21,488 nt of DNA from the NCBI GenBank assembly GCA_035632955.1, contig DASQFU010000171.1:1-21488 (forward strand). The letters are read 5' to 3'. The notes beneath the pieces were generated by a model. That model ran no database searches. It was not told where the DNA came from and saw only the letters and a program-made list of their open reading frames with translations. Position 1 is the stretch's first letter; the number at the start of each line of letters is the position of its first letter. Shown here in pieces: positions 14,877 through 21,488 of this stretch. The position numbers and the translations under genes are program-made. Source of the stretch: DASQFU01 sp035632955. GTDB lineage: Bacteria; Eisenbacteria; RBG-16-71-46.

Positions 14877-15277
14877 TCGTCAGCTCCTCCCGGCGGCCGA
14901 TGGCCGAGATCAACGTGACCCCGCTCGTGGATGTCGTGCTCGTCCTGCTCATCATCTTCATGGTGACCGCGCCGTTCCTCCAGGGCGGGCTCGAGATCGA
15001 TCTTCCGAAAGTGGCGACGCGCGGGCTCGACGTGCGCGAGGGCCTGATCGTCAGCGTGCGGGGTGACCGCACGATCGCGGTCGGGAACTCGGTCGTGTCG
15101 CTCGCACAGTTCGAGGATGCGCTGTCCCGCGCCGGGGCAACGCAGCGTCCGGTGTTCCTCAAGGCGGATCAGCGTGTGCCCTATGGCGTCATCGTCGACG
15201 TGATCGCGCGCATGCGCCGTTCCGGCGTCTCGGCGCTCGGGATCGTGACCGAGCCGCCACTGCAGGAGCGCCGCTAG
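14873..15277 (+). CDS. tolR: TolR/ExbD-family protein
   Basis: The 134-residue partner of TolQ begins at an ATG overlapping the tolQ stop. A single N-terminal membrane helix (PLVDVVLVLLIIFMVTAPF) carries the essential proton-carrying Asp at position 20, in the family motif INVTPLVDVVLVLLIIFM. A periplasmic domain with strand-helix pattern follows (LEIDLPKV, LIVSVRGDRTIAVG, PVFLKADQRVPYGVIVDVIARMRRSGV, LGIVTEP), which matches ExbD/TolR folds. The length is typical. The gap to the next gene is only 3 bases. Confidence 0.93.
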   Translation: MIVSSSRRPMAEINVTPLVDVVLVLLIIFMVTAPFLQGGLEIDLPKVATRGLDVREGLIVSVRGDRTIAVGNSVVSLAQFEDALSRAGATQRPVFLKADQRVPYGVIVDVIARMRRSGVSALGIVTEPPLQERR

Positions 15278-15280
15278 CCC

Positions 15281-15937
15281 ATGCGCGGATCGGTCGTCGC
15301 CTCGGGGATCGTGCATGGCGCGTTCGTCGCCGCGCTGTTGGCCGTGCGCGGACCGGTCTCGGTGATCGTTCCGGGTCCGGACGTGGTGCAGGTCTCGCTC
15401 CTCGACCCGACGGCTACGTTGCAGCCCACGCCGCCGCGGCCGGAGACGCCACCGCCGGAGACCAAGGTCCCCGACATCAAGCCGGTGGAGGACGAGGGCG
15501 TCAAGCTCCAGCCCGAGAAGAAGAAGCCGAAACCGGAGGAGCCGAAGCGCGAGGAGACGCCGCCGACCCCGCAGGCGCCTGCGCTGCCGTCGGCGCCGCT
15601 CGGCAGCTCCGGGTTGCGAGGCGACGTCGCCGTGGACGCATCCAACTTCGAGTTCACGTACTACCTGATCCTGGTCCGCAACAAGATCGCGCAGAACTGG
15701 ACGCCGCCGACCGGGATTTCCGCGGGCGGAGGCGCGGTGCGGGCGGTCGTCTATTTCCGGATCACGCGCGGCGGACAGGTCGGAGCGGTGCGTCTCGAGA
15801 ACAGCAGCGGCGTCGAGTTCTTCGACCGCACCGCGCAGCGGGCGATCGTGATCAGCGACCCGTTGCCGCCGCTTCCGCTCGGCTTCGGCGGCTCGGAGCT
15901 CGGAGTCCACTTCGGATTCGAGTGGGCGGGACCATGA
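15281..15937 (+). CDS. TolA/TonB-like energy transducer
   Basis: The 218-residue protein has an N-terminal membrane anchor (VVASGIVHGAFVAALLAVRGP), a Pro/Glu/Lys-rich linker at about 45-100 (ETPPPETKVP, EKKKPKPEEPKREETPP) and a C-terminal domain from about 118. That domain has YYLILVRNKIAQNWTPP, AVVYFRITRGGQVGAVRLENSSG and FFDRTAQRAIVISDPLPPLP, the standard TonB/TolA C-terminal fold. It takes the TolA position, linking TolQR to Pal/TolB at the outer membrane, but lacks the long alanine-rich helix of E. coli TolA, so its periplasmic reach comes from the proline-rich linker. It could equally be called TonB-family; the operon context favours a TolA role. It overlaps the tolB start (ATGA). Confidence 0.85.
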   Translation: MRGSVVASGIVHGAFVAALLAVRGPVSVIVPGPDVVQVSLLDPTATLQPTPPRPETPPPETKVPDIKPVEDEGVKLQPEKKKPKPEEPKREETPPTPQAPALPSAPLGSSGLRGDVAVDASNFEFTYYLILVRNKIAQNWTPPTGISAGGGAVRAVVYFRITRGGQVGAVRLENSSGVEFFDRTAQRAIVISDPLPPLPLGFGGSELGVHFGFEWAGP

Positions 15938-17247
15938 AGCGGCTGGCGATGACGTTCATGATCGCGGCGGCGCTGGCAGCGCCGAGTGCTTCTCAGACTC
16001 CGAGCGACGTGAGTATCGACATCACCGGCATCGGCAAGCGCATTCGCCTGCACTGCGAGTCGCTGGCCGCGGCCGGCGACCGCGAGGCCCGCTCGTTCAG
16101 CGTGCAGGCCGATGAAGTGCTGGCGAAGGATCTCGAGTGGTCAGGCGTGTTCACGATCAGCCGCTCGTGGGTGGCGAGAGGGCAGGCGTTCGACGTGCAG
16201 GCGACCGTCGGCGGGCGCTTGACGCTCAACGGCAGCCAGGTGCGTCTGCAGGGCGAAGTGCGCGACTTCCCGGCGCGGCGCCCGATCCTGGTCAAGGAAT
16301 ACCGCGGCAGCCTTCGCGAGTGGCGGCAGCTCGTGCACCAGTTCGCGGACGACATCGTGCTGCAGTTCACGGGCGAGCCCGGTGTGTCGCGGACCAAGAT
16401 CGCGTTCGTCGTCCAGCAAGGCCGACAGAAGGAGCTGTTCGTCATGGACTGGGACGGCGCCGGCGTGCGGCCGCTCACGGCCGAGCGGTCGATCGCGCTG
16501 TCGCCGAACTGGTCGCCCGACGGCTCGCTGATCCTGTTCACGAGCTACAAAGGCGGAAGCGGCGCTCGCGTCCACGTCATCCCGTCCACCGGCGGCAAGT
16601 CGTTCCTCGTCTCCGGTCGCCAGGGACTCAATACCAGCGCGGCCTACTCGCCCGACGGCCGGGAGATCGCGTTGACGCTGAGCCAGGACGGCAATTCCGA
16701 GATCTACGTTCTCGACGCCCGCGGCGGCTCTCCCAAACGCATCACCAGCCACCGGTCGATCGACACCTCGCCGGCATGGTCGCCGACCGGTCGTGAGATC
16801 GCCTTCACGTCCGATCGCAGCGGCTCTCCGCAGGTCTACGTCATGGACCGGGAAGGCGGCAACGCGCGGCGCCTCACGTTCGAGGTCGACTACACGGACT
16901 CGCCCGCCTGGTCGCCCAAGGGGGACCGGATCGCGTTCGTGGCGCGCACGGGCGGAGGGTTCGACATCCATACCTGTCGCTCCGACGGCGGCGACGCGCG
17001 TTTGGTGGTTTCGGGCCGCAGCAACGAGAATCCCCGCTGGTCACCGGACGGCCGACACCTCGTGTTCGCATCCAACCGTGACGGCGCTTATGGTCTGTAC
17101 GTCACGGATCTCGATTCCAACCCTCCGCGCCGGCTCGACACCGGTGGCCGGGTCGCGCTGTCGCCGGCCTGGTCGCCGAGGCCACCCGGCAGCGGCTCCG
17201 CGATGAACGTCCAAACCGGTCACTCGAACCCGGGAGGAAAACCATGA
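15934..17247 (+). CDS. tolB: TolB, periplasmic beta-propeller
   Basis: The 437-residue periplasmic protein starts at ATG 15934, which overlaps the previous stop. A GTG at 15922 is possible but would put four residues before the signal peptide (MKRLAMTFMIAAALAAPSAS). An N-terminal alpha/beta domain runs to about 155. A beta-propeller of PD40 repeats follows, each with the SPxWSPDG core and a Y-V-M-D strand: SPNWSPDGSLILFTS, AAYSPDGREIALTL, SPAWSPTGREIAFTSDRSG, SPAWSPKGDRIAFVAR, NPRWSPDGRHLVFASNRDG and a closing SPAWSPR. TolB binds Pal and TolA in other bacteria. Its stop overlaps the pal ATG. Confidence 0.94.
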   Translation: MKRLAMTFMIAAALAAPSASQTPSDVSIDITGIGKRIRLHCESLAAAGDREARSFSVQADEVLAKDLEWSGVFTISRSWVARGQAFDVQATVGGRLTLNGSQVRLQGEVRDFPARRPILVKEYRGSLREWRQLVHQFADDIVLQFTGEPGVSRTKIAFVVQQGRQKELFVMDWDGAGVRPLTAERSIALSPNWSPDGSLILFTSYKGGSGARVHVIPSTGGKSFLVSGRQGLNTSAAYSPDGREIALTLSQDGNSEIYVLDARGGSPKRITSHRSIDTSPAWSPTGREIAFTSDRSGSPQVYVMDREGGNARRLTFEVDYTDSPAWSPKGDRIAFVARTGGGFDIHTCRSDGGDARLVVSGRSNENPRWSPDGRHLVFASNRDGAYGLYVTDLDSNPPRRLDTGGRVALSPAWSPRPPGSGSAMNVQTGHSNPGGKP

Positions 17248-17774
17248 AGCACCAGACGCTGCGTTGGACCGCGATCGCCGTGCTGGTGGCGGGCGCCATG
17301 CTTGCCTCCGGATGTGCCAAGAAGCAGCAGCCGCCTCCGCCGCAGCCGCCGCCGACGCCGAGCGTCGCCGACACGACCACGCCGCCGCCGCCCCCACCAC
17401 CGCCGCCGCCGTCGGACGACACGGGCCCTGTACGGGTTGGCTCGGGCGACATGCAGCCGGCGTTCTTCGAACTCGACTCCTACAGCCTGCGTGAAGACGC
17501 GCGCGCGGCACTCGATAAGAACGCCAAGCTGCTGCGCGACAACGCGACCGTCAATATAACGGTCGAAGGCCACTGCGACGAGCGCGGCACCGCCGAGTAC
17601 AACCAGGCGCTGGGCGAGCGCAGAGCCCAGGCGGCGCGGGACTACCTGGCCGCGGCGGGCATCGACGCCTCGCGCATGCAGGTGATCTCGTACGGGAAGG
17701 AGCGACCGTTCGACGCCGGGCACGACGAATCGGCCTGGGCGCAGAACCGGCGCGCTCACTTCGTGGTTCGCTGA
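17244..17774 (+). CDS. pal: Pal, peptidoglycan-associated lipoprotein
   Basis: The 176-residue protein has a lipoprotein signal with lipobox LASGC (lipidated Cys24), so it is anchored to a membrane leaflet facing the periplasm. Residues 30-56 are a very proline-rich linker including ten consecutive prolines (47-56). The OmpA-like domain occupies about 70-176: PAFFELDSYSL, VNITVEGHCDERGTAEYN, ALGERRAQAARDYLAAAGI, MQVISYGKERP and NRRAHFVV. The GHCDERGT...NQALGERRA block binds diaminopimelate in peptidoglycan in the family. The Pro stretch replaces the usual short linker. The last base of its stop is the first base of the next ATG (TGATG). Confidence 0.95.
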   Translation: MKHQTLRWTAIAVLVAGAMLASGCAKKQQPPPPQPPPTPSVADTTTPPPPPPPPPPSDDTGPVRVGSGDMQPAFFELDSYSLREDARAALDKNAKLLRDNATVNITVEGHCDERGTAEYNQALGERRAQAARDYLAAAGIDASRMQVISYGKERPFDAGHDESAWAQNRRAHFVVR

Positions 17775-18553
17775 TGCGGCTGACTTCGATCCGCGCGTTC
17801 CGGCCCGGTTGCGAGGGCCGGGCGCGCGGCGTCAGCGTCCTGATCGCGCTCGGAGCGTTGACCACCCTGGGCGCGCTCCCGGGCTGTTATGCGCCGCAGC
17901 TGACGATGCTGCGCTCGGGGCTCGACAGCCTGCGCACGGTTGTCGACACGCTCGCTGCGCGCGATGCCGTCACCTATCGCGTGCTGGAGGACACGCGCCG
18001 CGACGTCGCCGAACAGCGCGACATCCTGCTCAGCACGCGAGCCTCGACCGGCACCACGACGCAGGAGATGTCCGAGCAGATGAGCCGGCTCGAGGACCGG
18101 CTCAACGAGGTCATGGGACGCTTCCAGCAGGTTACGCAGCGCCAGAGCGTTCCGCCGCCGGGCGCGACGGGCGTCGACCCCAACCAGCTCTACGATCAGG
18201 GCGCCCAGGATCTGACTCAAGGTCGTTACGGGCTCGCGTTGCAGGCATTCCGTGACTTCGTGACCCGGTTCCCGGCGACCGAGCTCTCCGACAACGCGCA
18301 ATATGGCGTCGGCGAGTGCTTCTTCGCACAATCGCTGTTCGACAGCGCGGCGGTCGAGTACGCTAAGGTCGAGGCGGTCTATCCCAAGGGTGACAAGGTT
18401 CCCGCGGCCCTTTACAAGCTGGCGCTGAGCCTGGAGAAGCTCAAGCAGGCCGCAGCGTCCCGCAAGACGTTCGAGGATCTGATCCAGCGCTTCCCGAACT
18501 CGGGCGAGGCACAGTTGGCGCGTGAGCGGCTCGGCACGACTCGGCGCCGTTAG
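17774..18553 (+). CDS. cpoB: CpoB/YbgF-like Tol-Pal coordinator lipoprotein
   Basis: This 259-residue protein has the domain order of CpoB/YbgF: export signal, coiled coil, then TPR repeats. The signal has an unusually long charged start (about 22 residues) and ends in the lipobox LPGC, so Cys38 is probably lipidated, unlike soluble E. coli CpoB. Residues 48-115 are a predicted coiled coil (RSGLDSLRTVVDTLA, EQMSRLEDRLNEVMGRF). Three TPR-like units follow from about 137: LYDQGAQDLTQGRYGLALQAF, NAQYGVGECFFAQSLFDSAAVEY and ALYKLALSLEKLKQAAASRKTF. In E. coli the protein coordinates Tol with cell-wall synthesis during division. The position last in the tol-pal run is canonical. Confidence 0.88.
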   Translation: MRLTSIRAFRPGCEGRARGVSVLIALGALTTLGALPGCYAPQLTMLRSGLDSLRTVVDTLAARDAVTYRVLEDTRRDVAEQRDILLSTRASTGTTTQEMSEQMSRLEDRLNEVMGRFQQVTQRQSVPPPGATGVDPNQLYDQGAQDLTQGRYGLALQAFRDFVTRFPATELSDNAQYGVGECFFAQSLFDSAAVEYAKVEAVYPKGDKVPAALYKLALSLEKLKQAAASRKTFEDLIQRFPNSGEAQLARERLGTTRRR

Positions 18554-20153
18554 GCTCGCATGGCTGGTCGCGTTCGCGGCCAAGACGGCATGGGCTGAGT
18601 CGACGGCGCCGGGCGCGCCGCCCGACTCCACGCCCGAGGGTCTGCCGATCCGGCGCATCGAGATCCGGGCGCGGGACATCTACGAGCCGGTGCCCCGTGG
18701 TCGTCTGGTCGCCTTCTACCGGCTCGCCAACCATCTGCACGTCCGCACGCGCCAGCGCACGATTCGCGACGAGCTCCTGTTCGCTCCCGGCGACCGCTGG
18801 AGCGAGGCGCGCGCGCGCGAAAGCGAGCGCAACCTCCGCGCGCTGGACATTCTCGAGACGCGGCGCATCCAGGCCCGCCGCGTCAACGACTCGGTCGACG
18901 TCGTGGTCGAGACGCGCGACTCATGGACCACGAACCCCGAGTTCAATCTCGAGAGCGGGGGCGAGCGCGTCTATGGCTCGGTGGCGTTCGGCGAGCGCAA
19001 CCTGTTCGGACTCGGCAAGTCGGTGGGTGTCGGCTACGGAGAGGATCCAACCGGCATCAGCAGGAATGTGTCGGTCACGGACCCGAACGTAGCCTCGACA
19101 CACGTGCGCGCTTCGTTCGCGGCCAGCACGGGGTCGGCAGGCGCCAACAACGCGTTGTTCGTTGGACTTCCGTTCTGGTCCGAAGACGCTCCTTGGACGT
19201 TCGGGGTCCAGTGGCAGAAGGTTACCTCGGTCTTCAGCCTGTTCCAGGAGGGCGAAGAGGTCGCCGATTTCGACCAACGCCTCGATCTCACCAAGGTATT
19301 CCTCGGCACCGGCCGTCGCGTGAGAGGGACCATCACCCGCCTCACCGGATCGCTCACGATCAGCGATCGGCGGTACGGGCCCAGCCGCGTAACCCCGTCC
19401 GCGCCGCCAGAGTTCGACGGCTCCGAGGACAATCTCCATCTGCGCCGGCTCGCTGTCGAGCTGCGACTGTGGAGGCCGCGGCCGATCGAGCGCACGGGCA
19501 TCGATCGCCTGGATGGGACCGAGGACTTCGAGCTCGGCCCCTCACTGGCGGCGACTGCCGGGGTGGCACCCCGCCTTTTCGGGAGCGCCGCGAACGAGGG
19601 ATACGGAGAGATCCAGCTCTCGGGCGGACAAGAGCTCGGAAGTCGAACGTTCGGTCTCGCGGCCCTCGAGCTGACGAGTCGCTTGCGCCCCACGCCGCAC
19701 GAGGCGGTCGCCCGATTCCGGGGCCGCTTCTACACGCGGGTGTTTCCGGGACATACCATCGCGCTCGGCGCTTGGGGAGTGGCCGGGCGCAACGTCGGCC
19801 GCGACTTCCAGGTCGTCGTCGGCGGGCTGAACGGCTTGCGCGGGTATTCCGTGCAGGAGCTGGCCGGTACTCAGGTGTGGCGGTTGAACGCCGAGAACCG
19901 ATGGCTGTTCGGCCGCGAGTATTATCAGTTGTTCTCGCTTGGAGCGGCGGCGTTCTACGATGCGGCTCGTGCGTGGGGTCCCGGGTCGGCCGCGGGTGAG
20001 TGGCATCATTCGGCTGGGCTCGGTTTGCGGATTTCGTTCCCGCATTCGGCCCTCAATCGCGTCGGCCGTTTCGACGTCGCGTGGCCGATCGACCCGTCGC
20101 GAGACGGCCGTCGCGATCCGGTGTTCTCGTTCGGATCGAGCCAGGCGTTCTGA
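18522..20153 (+). CDS. Omp85-family (BamA/TamA-like) outer-membrane barrel with a single POTRA-like region
   Basis: The 543-residue product starts at GTG 18522 inside the end of cpoB, giving a signal peptide (AVRLAWLVAFAAKTAWA). Residues about 43-115 look like one POTRA domain (LPIRRIEIRARDIYEP, LLFAPGDRWSEARARESERNLRAL, VDVVVETRDSW). From about 120 the sequence is barrel-like, opening with FGERNLFGLGKSVGVGYGEDP, a strand common to BamA-like proteins. The Omp85 loop-6 motif is RGY at 440-442 in GLNGLRGYSV. The C-terminal strands read GLGLRISFP and VFSFGSSQAF, with a terminal Phe. Omp85 proteins insert or transport proteins or lipids; with one POTRA this is not BamA itself. It may be co-expressed with Tol-Pal. 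The client is unknown. Confidence 0.8.
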   Translation: MSGSARLGAVRLAWLVAFAAKTAWAESTAPGAPPDSTPEGLPIRRIEIRARDIYEPVPRGRLVAFYRLANHLHVRTRQRTIRDELLFAPGDRWSEARARESERNLRALDILETRRIQARRVNDSVDVVVETRDSWTTNPEFNLESGGERVYGSVAFGERNLFGLGKSVGVGYGEDPTGISRNVSVTDPNVASTHVRASFAASTGSAGANNALFVGLPFWSEDAPWTFGVQWQKVTSVFSLFQEGEEVADFDQRLDLTKVFLGTGRRVRGTITRLTGSLTISDRRYGPSRVTPSAPPEFDGSEDNLHLRRLAVELRLWRPRPIERTGIDRLDGTEDFELGPSLAATAGVAPRLFGSAANEGYGEIQLSGGQELGSRTFGLAALELTSRLRPTPHEAVARFRGRFYTRVFPGHTIALGAWGVAGRNVGRDFQVVVGGLNGLRGYSVQELAGTQVWRLNAENRWLFGREYYQLFSLGAAAFYDAARAWGPGSAAGEWHHSAGLGLRISFPHSALNRVGRFDVAWPIDPSRDGRRDPVFSFGSSQAF

Positions 20154-20174
20154 TCTGCGTCGCGCTTCGCGCTG

Positions 20175-20197
20175 GGCGCGGCCTGGCTTAGACTCGC
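20175..20197 (+). promoter_or_regulatory. weak candidate promoter for the hydrolase/carbonic anhydrase pair
   Basis: The 84-base gap after the Omp85 gene contains CTTAGACTCG, whose TAGACT core matches the -10 consensus at 4 of 6 positions. The -35 position reads TTCGCG, a poor match. This is the only -10-like element in the gap. Confidence 0.2.
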
Positions 20198-20237
20198 GGG
20201 CCGCCGTTTCGAGACCCTCGAGGGAGACCCCATTGAC

Positions 20238-20882
20238 ATGGGTTTGACCGTTCGCACCTTCTGCCTCGGGCCGTTCGCGACCAACGCCTACCTGCTGATC
20301 TGCGAACGCAGCCGCGAGACCGCGATCGTGGACGTGGGATTCGATCCAGCCGAGGTGCTCGAGACCGTCCGCACCGAGGACCTGCTTGTCCGCCTCTTGC
20401 TCAACACCCATGCGCACTACGATCACGCGGCGGCGATGCGCGAGGTGCAGCAAGCCGTCGGCGGCACTTACTGGCTGCATCCCGACGACCGCTTCCTGCT
20501 GGATGGGCTCGCCGAACAAGGGGCCGCATTCGGTCTCCCTCCGGCGCAGGGGCCCGCGGAGGTGCACGCGCTGGCCGACGCGCAGGAGCTGCCGTTGGGA
20601 GAGGAGCGCCTGACCGTGCTCCACACGCCTGGCCACTCGCCGGGCAGCGTCACGTTTCGCTGGCAGGATCACCTGTGGTCCGGCGACGTGTTGTTCGCGG
20701 GATCGATCGGCCGCACCGATCTGCCCGGCGGCTCCTTCGAAGTCCTGTCGCGCTCGATTCGTGAGCGGCTGTTCCCGCTCGGGGATCAGGTGCGCGTCTA
20801 TCCGGGGCATGGCCCCGGGACGACGCTCGGCGCGGAGCGGCAGTTCAACCCGTTCGTCGGCGAGCGGGCGTTCCTGGCATGA
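20238..20882 (+). CDS. metallo-beta-lactamase-fold hydrolase (glyoxalase II-like)
   Basis: The 214-residue protein starts at ATG 20238, with GAGGGAG about a dozen bases upstream. The metal-binding set is complete: THAHYDH (His58, His60, Asp62, His63), His133 in HTPGHSPG, Asp150 in SGDVLFAGSIGRTD and His191 in YPGHGPGT. The N-terminus (LGPFATNAYLL, TAIVDVGFDP) and the GRTDLPGGS segment match the small YcbL/GloB-like subgroup. Members hydrolyse thioesters such as S-lactoylglutathione; the substrate here is not shown by the sequence, and the protein is shorter than full glyoxalase II, which has an extra C-terminal domain. It overlaps the next gene (ATGA), so the two are probably co-translated. 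Confidence 0.88.
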   Translation: MGLTVRTFCLGPFATNAYLLICERSRETAIVDVGFDPAEVLETVRTEDLLVRLLLNTHAHYDHAAAMREVQQAVGGTYWLHPDDRFLLDGLAEQGAAFGLPPAQGPAEVHALADAQELPLGEERLTVLHTPGHSPGSVTFRWQDHLWSGDVLFAGSIGRTDLPGGSFEVLSRSIRERLFPLGDQVRVYPGHGPGTTLGAERQFNPFVGERAFLA

Positions 20883-21488
20883 GCGGACACGCCCCGGACT
20901 GGCCGCAGCGCCTGCGCCTCGACCCGACGGCCTTCGTCGCGCCCGGCGCCGTGGTCGTCGGTGACGTGACCATGGGAGCGCGCGCGAGCGTCTGGTTCCA
21001 ATCCGTGCTGCGCGGAGACTCGGCGCCAATCACGATCGGCGAACACAGCAACGTCCAGGACCTCTCGGTCGTGCACTGCGACGAGGGGCTGCCCGCGGTG
21101 ATCGGCCGCCGGGTGACGATCGGTCACCGAACGATCGTTCACGGATGCGTGATCGAGGACGACTGCCTGATCGGCATGGGCGCGATCCTGCTGTCGGGCG
21201 CGCGCATCGGCGCCGGCACGCTGATCGGTGCCGGGGCGCTGGTGCGAGAAGCTCAAGTGATCCCGCCCGGCAGCTTGGCGGTCGGCGCTCCCGCGCGCGT
21301 CGTCGGGCCGGTCACCGACTCGCACCGGGAGGCGATCCGGAACGGTGCGGCGCACTACGCGGATCTCGCCCGCGACTATCTGGCGCGCGGCTTCGCGCGA
21401 CCCCATCCGCGGTCGGAAGCGGAGACCGGTTCGGTTCCCCATCGTGGCCCGATGACGTTTGGCGAATGGGGTGGGCTGATGGCGACGC
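20879..21488 (+). CDS. gamma-class carbonic anhydrase family protein (3' end outside window)
   Basis: The frame opens at ATG 20879 overlapping the previous stop and stays open to the last base of the window, giving 203 residues so far. It shows left-handed beta-helix hexapeptide repeats (VAPGAVVVGDVTMGARASVW, PITIGEHSNVQDLS, AVIGRRVTIGHRTIVHGC, LIGMGAILLSGARIGAGTLIGAGALV). The zinc ligands of the family are present: His66 in VVHCDEG, and His83 and His88 in IGHRTIVHGC, with the 5-residue spacing of Cam/CamH proteins. Most members of the short YrdA/PaaY/CaiE type are about 175-190 residues, so this one has a longer C-terminus. It may hydrate CO2 or act on another small substrate. The missing end is outside the window. 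Confidence 0.88.
   Translation, partial: MSGHAPDWPQRLRLDPTAFVAPGAVVVGDVTMGARASVWFQSVLRGDSAPITIGEHSNVQDLSVVHCDEGLPAVIGRRVTIGHRTIVHGCVIEDDCLIGMGAILLSGARIGAGTLIGAGALVREAQVIPPGSLAVGAPARVVGPVTDSHREAIRNGAAHYADLARDYLARGFARPHPRSEAETGSVPHRGPMTFGEWGGLMAT

Noticed and set aside
17385..17414. CCG/CCA run as a satellite or regulatory repeat
   Set aside because: It encodes the ten-proline linker of Pal in frame, so coding explains it.

Overview
This window comes from a GC-rich, double-membraned (diderm) bacterium. It encodes a TonB-dependent receptor, a PorV/PorQ-type outer-membrane protein, a large secreted protein with a FlgD/Por-like C-terminal domain, a GWxTD-domain protein, a full Tol-Pal set and an Omp85 protein. 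This combination fits the Fibrobacteres-Chlorobi-Bacteroidetes (FCB) neighbourhood, for example Candidatus Eisenbacteria or Latescibacteria-like genomes. The taxon is inferred from gene content; no marker gene here fixes it.

Layout. (1) 1-4564: an outer-membrane/secretion module on the + strand, made of the 3' end of a TonB-dependent receptor, a 968-residue secreted protein and a PorV/PorQ-family barrel, closed by a hairpin at 4608-4631. (2) 4647-6083: a secreted GWxTD-domain protein. (3) 6198-10996: lower glycolysis plus export, pfkA, gap, pgk, tpiA, secG and a tRNA-Leu(GAG) with encoded CCA, ended by a strong hairpin at 11002-11035. (4) 11040-13339: a visibly different segment on the - strand. 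It holds a decayed tyrosine recombinase directly behind the tRNA and an orphan secreted protein of lower GC, so it looks like the remnant of an element inserted at the tRNA. (5) 13340-13837 (-): a TlpA/ResA-like thioredoxin. (6) 14178-18553: tolQ-tolR-tolA/tonB-tolB-pal-cpoB with overlapping start and stop codons at most joints, followed by an Omp85-family barrel (to 20153). (7) 20238-end: a metallo-beta-lactamase-fold hydrolase overlapping a gamma-class carbonic anhydrase that runs off the window.

Most of the window is well-understood core biology: energised envelope maintenance (Tol-Pal), triose-phosphate glycolysis and Sec export. The parts that deserve a second look are the tRNA-adjacent segment at 11.0-13.3 kb (an integrase with a stop and apparently compensating indels, a tandem 12-bp repeat and an orphan secreted protein with an unusual tail), the receptor/cargo/PorV module at the left end, and the mixed substrate-specificity signature of the phosphofructokinase. 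I did not find a clearly new defence or mobile system, and there is no CRISPR array or complete transposon.
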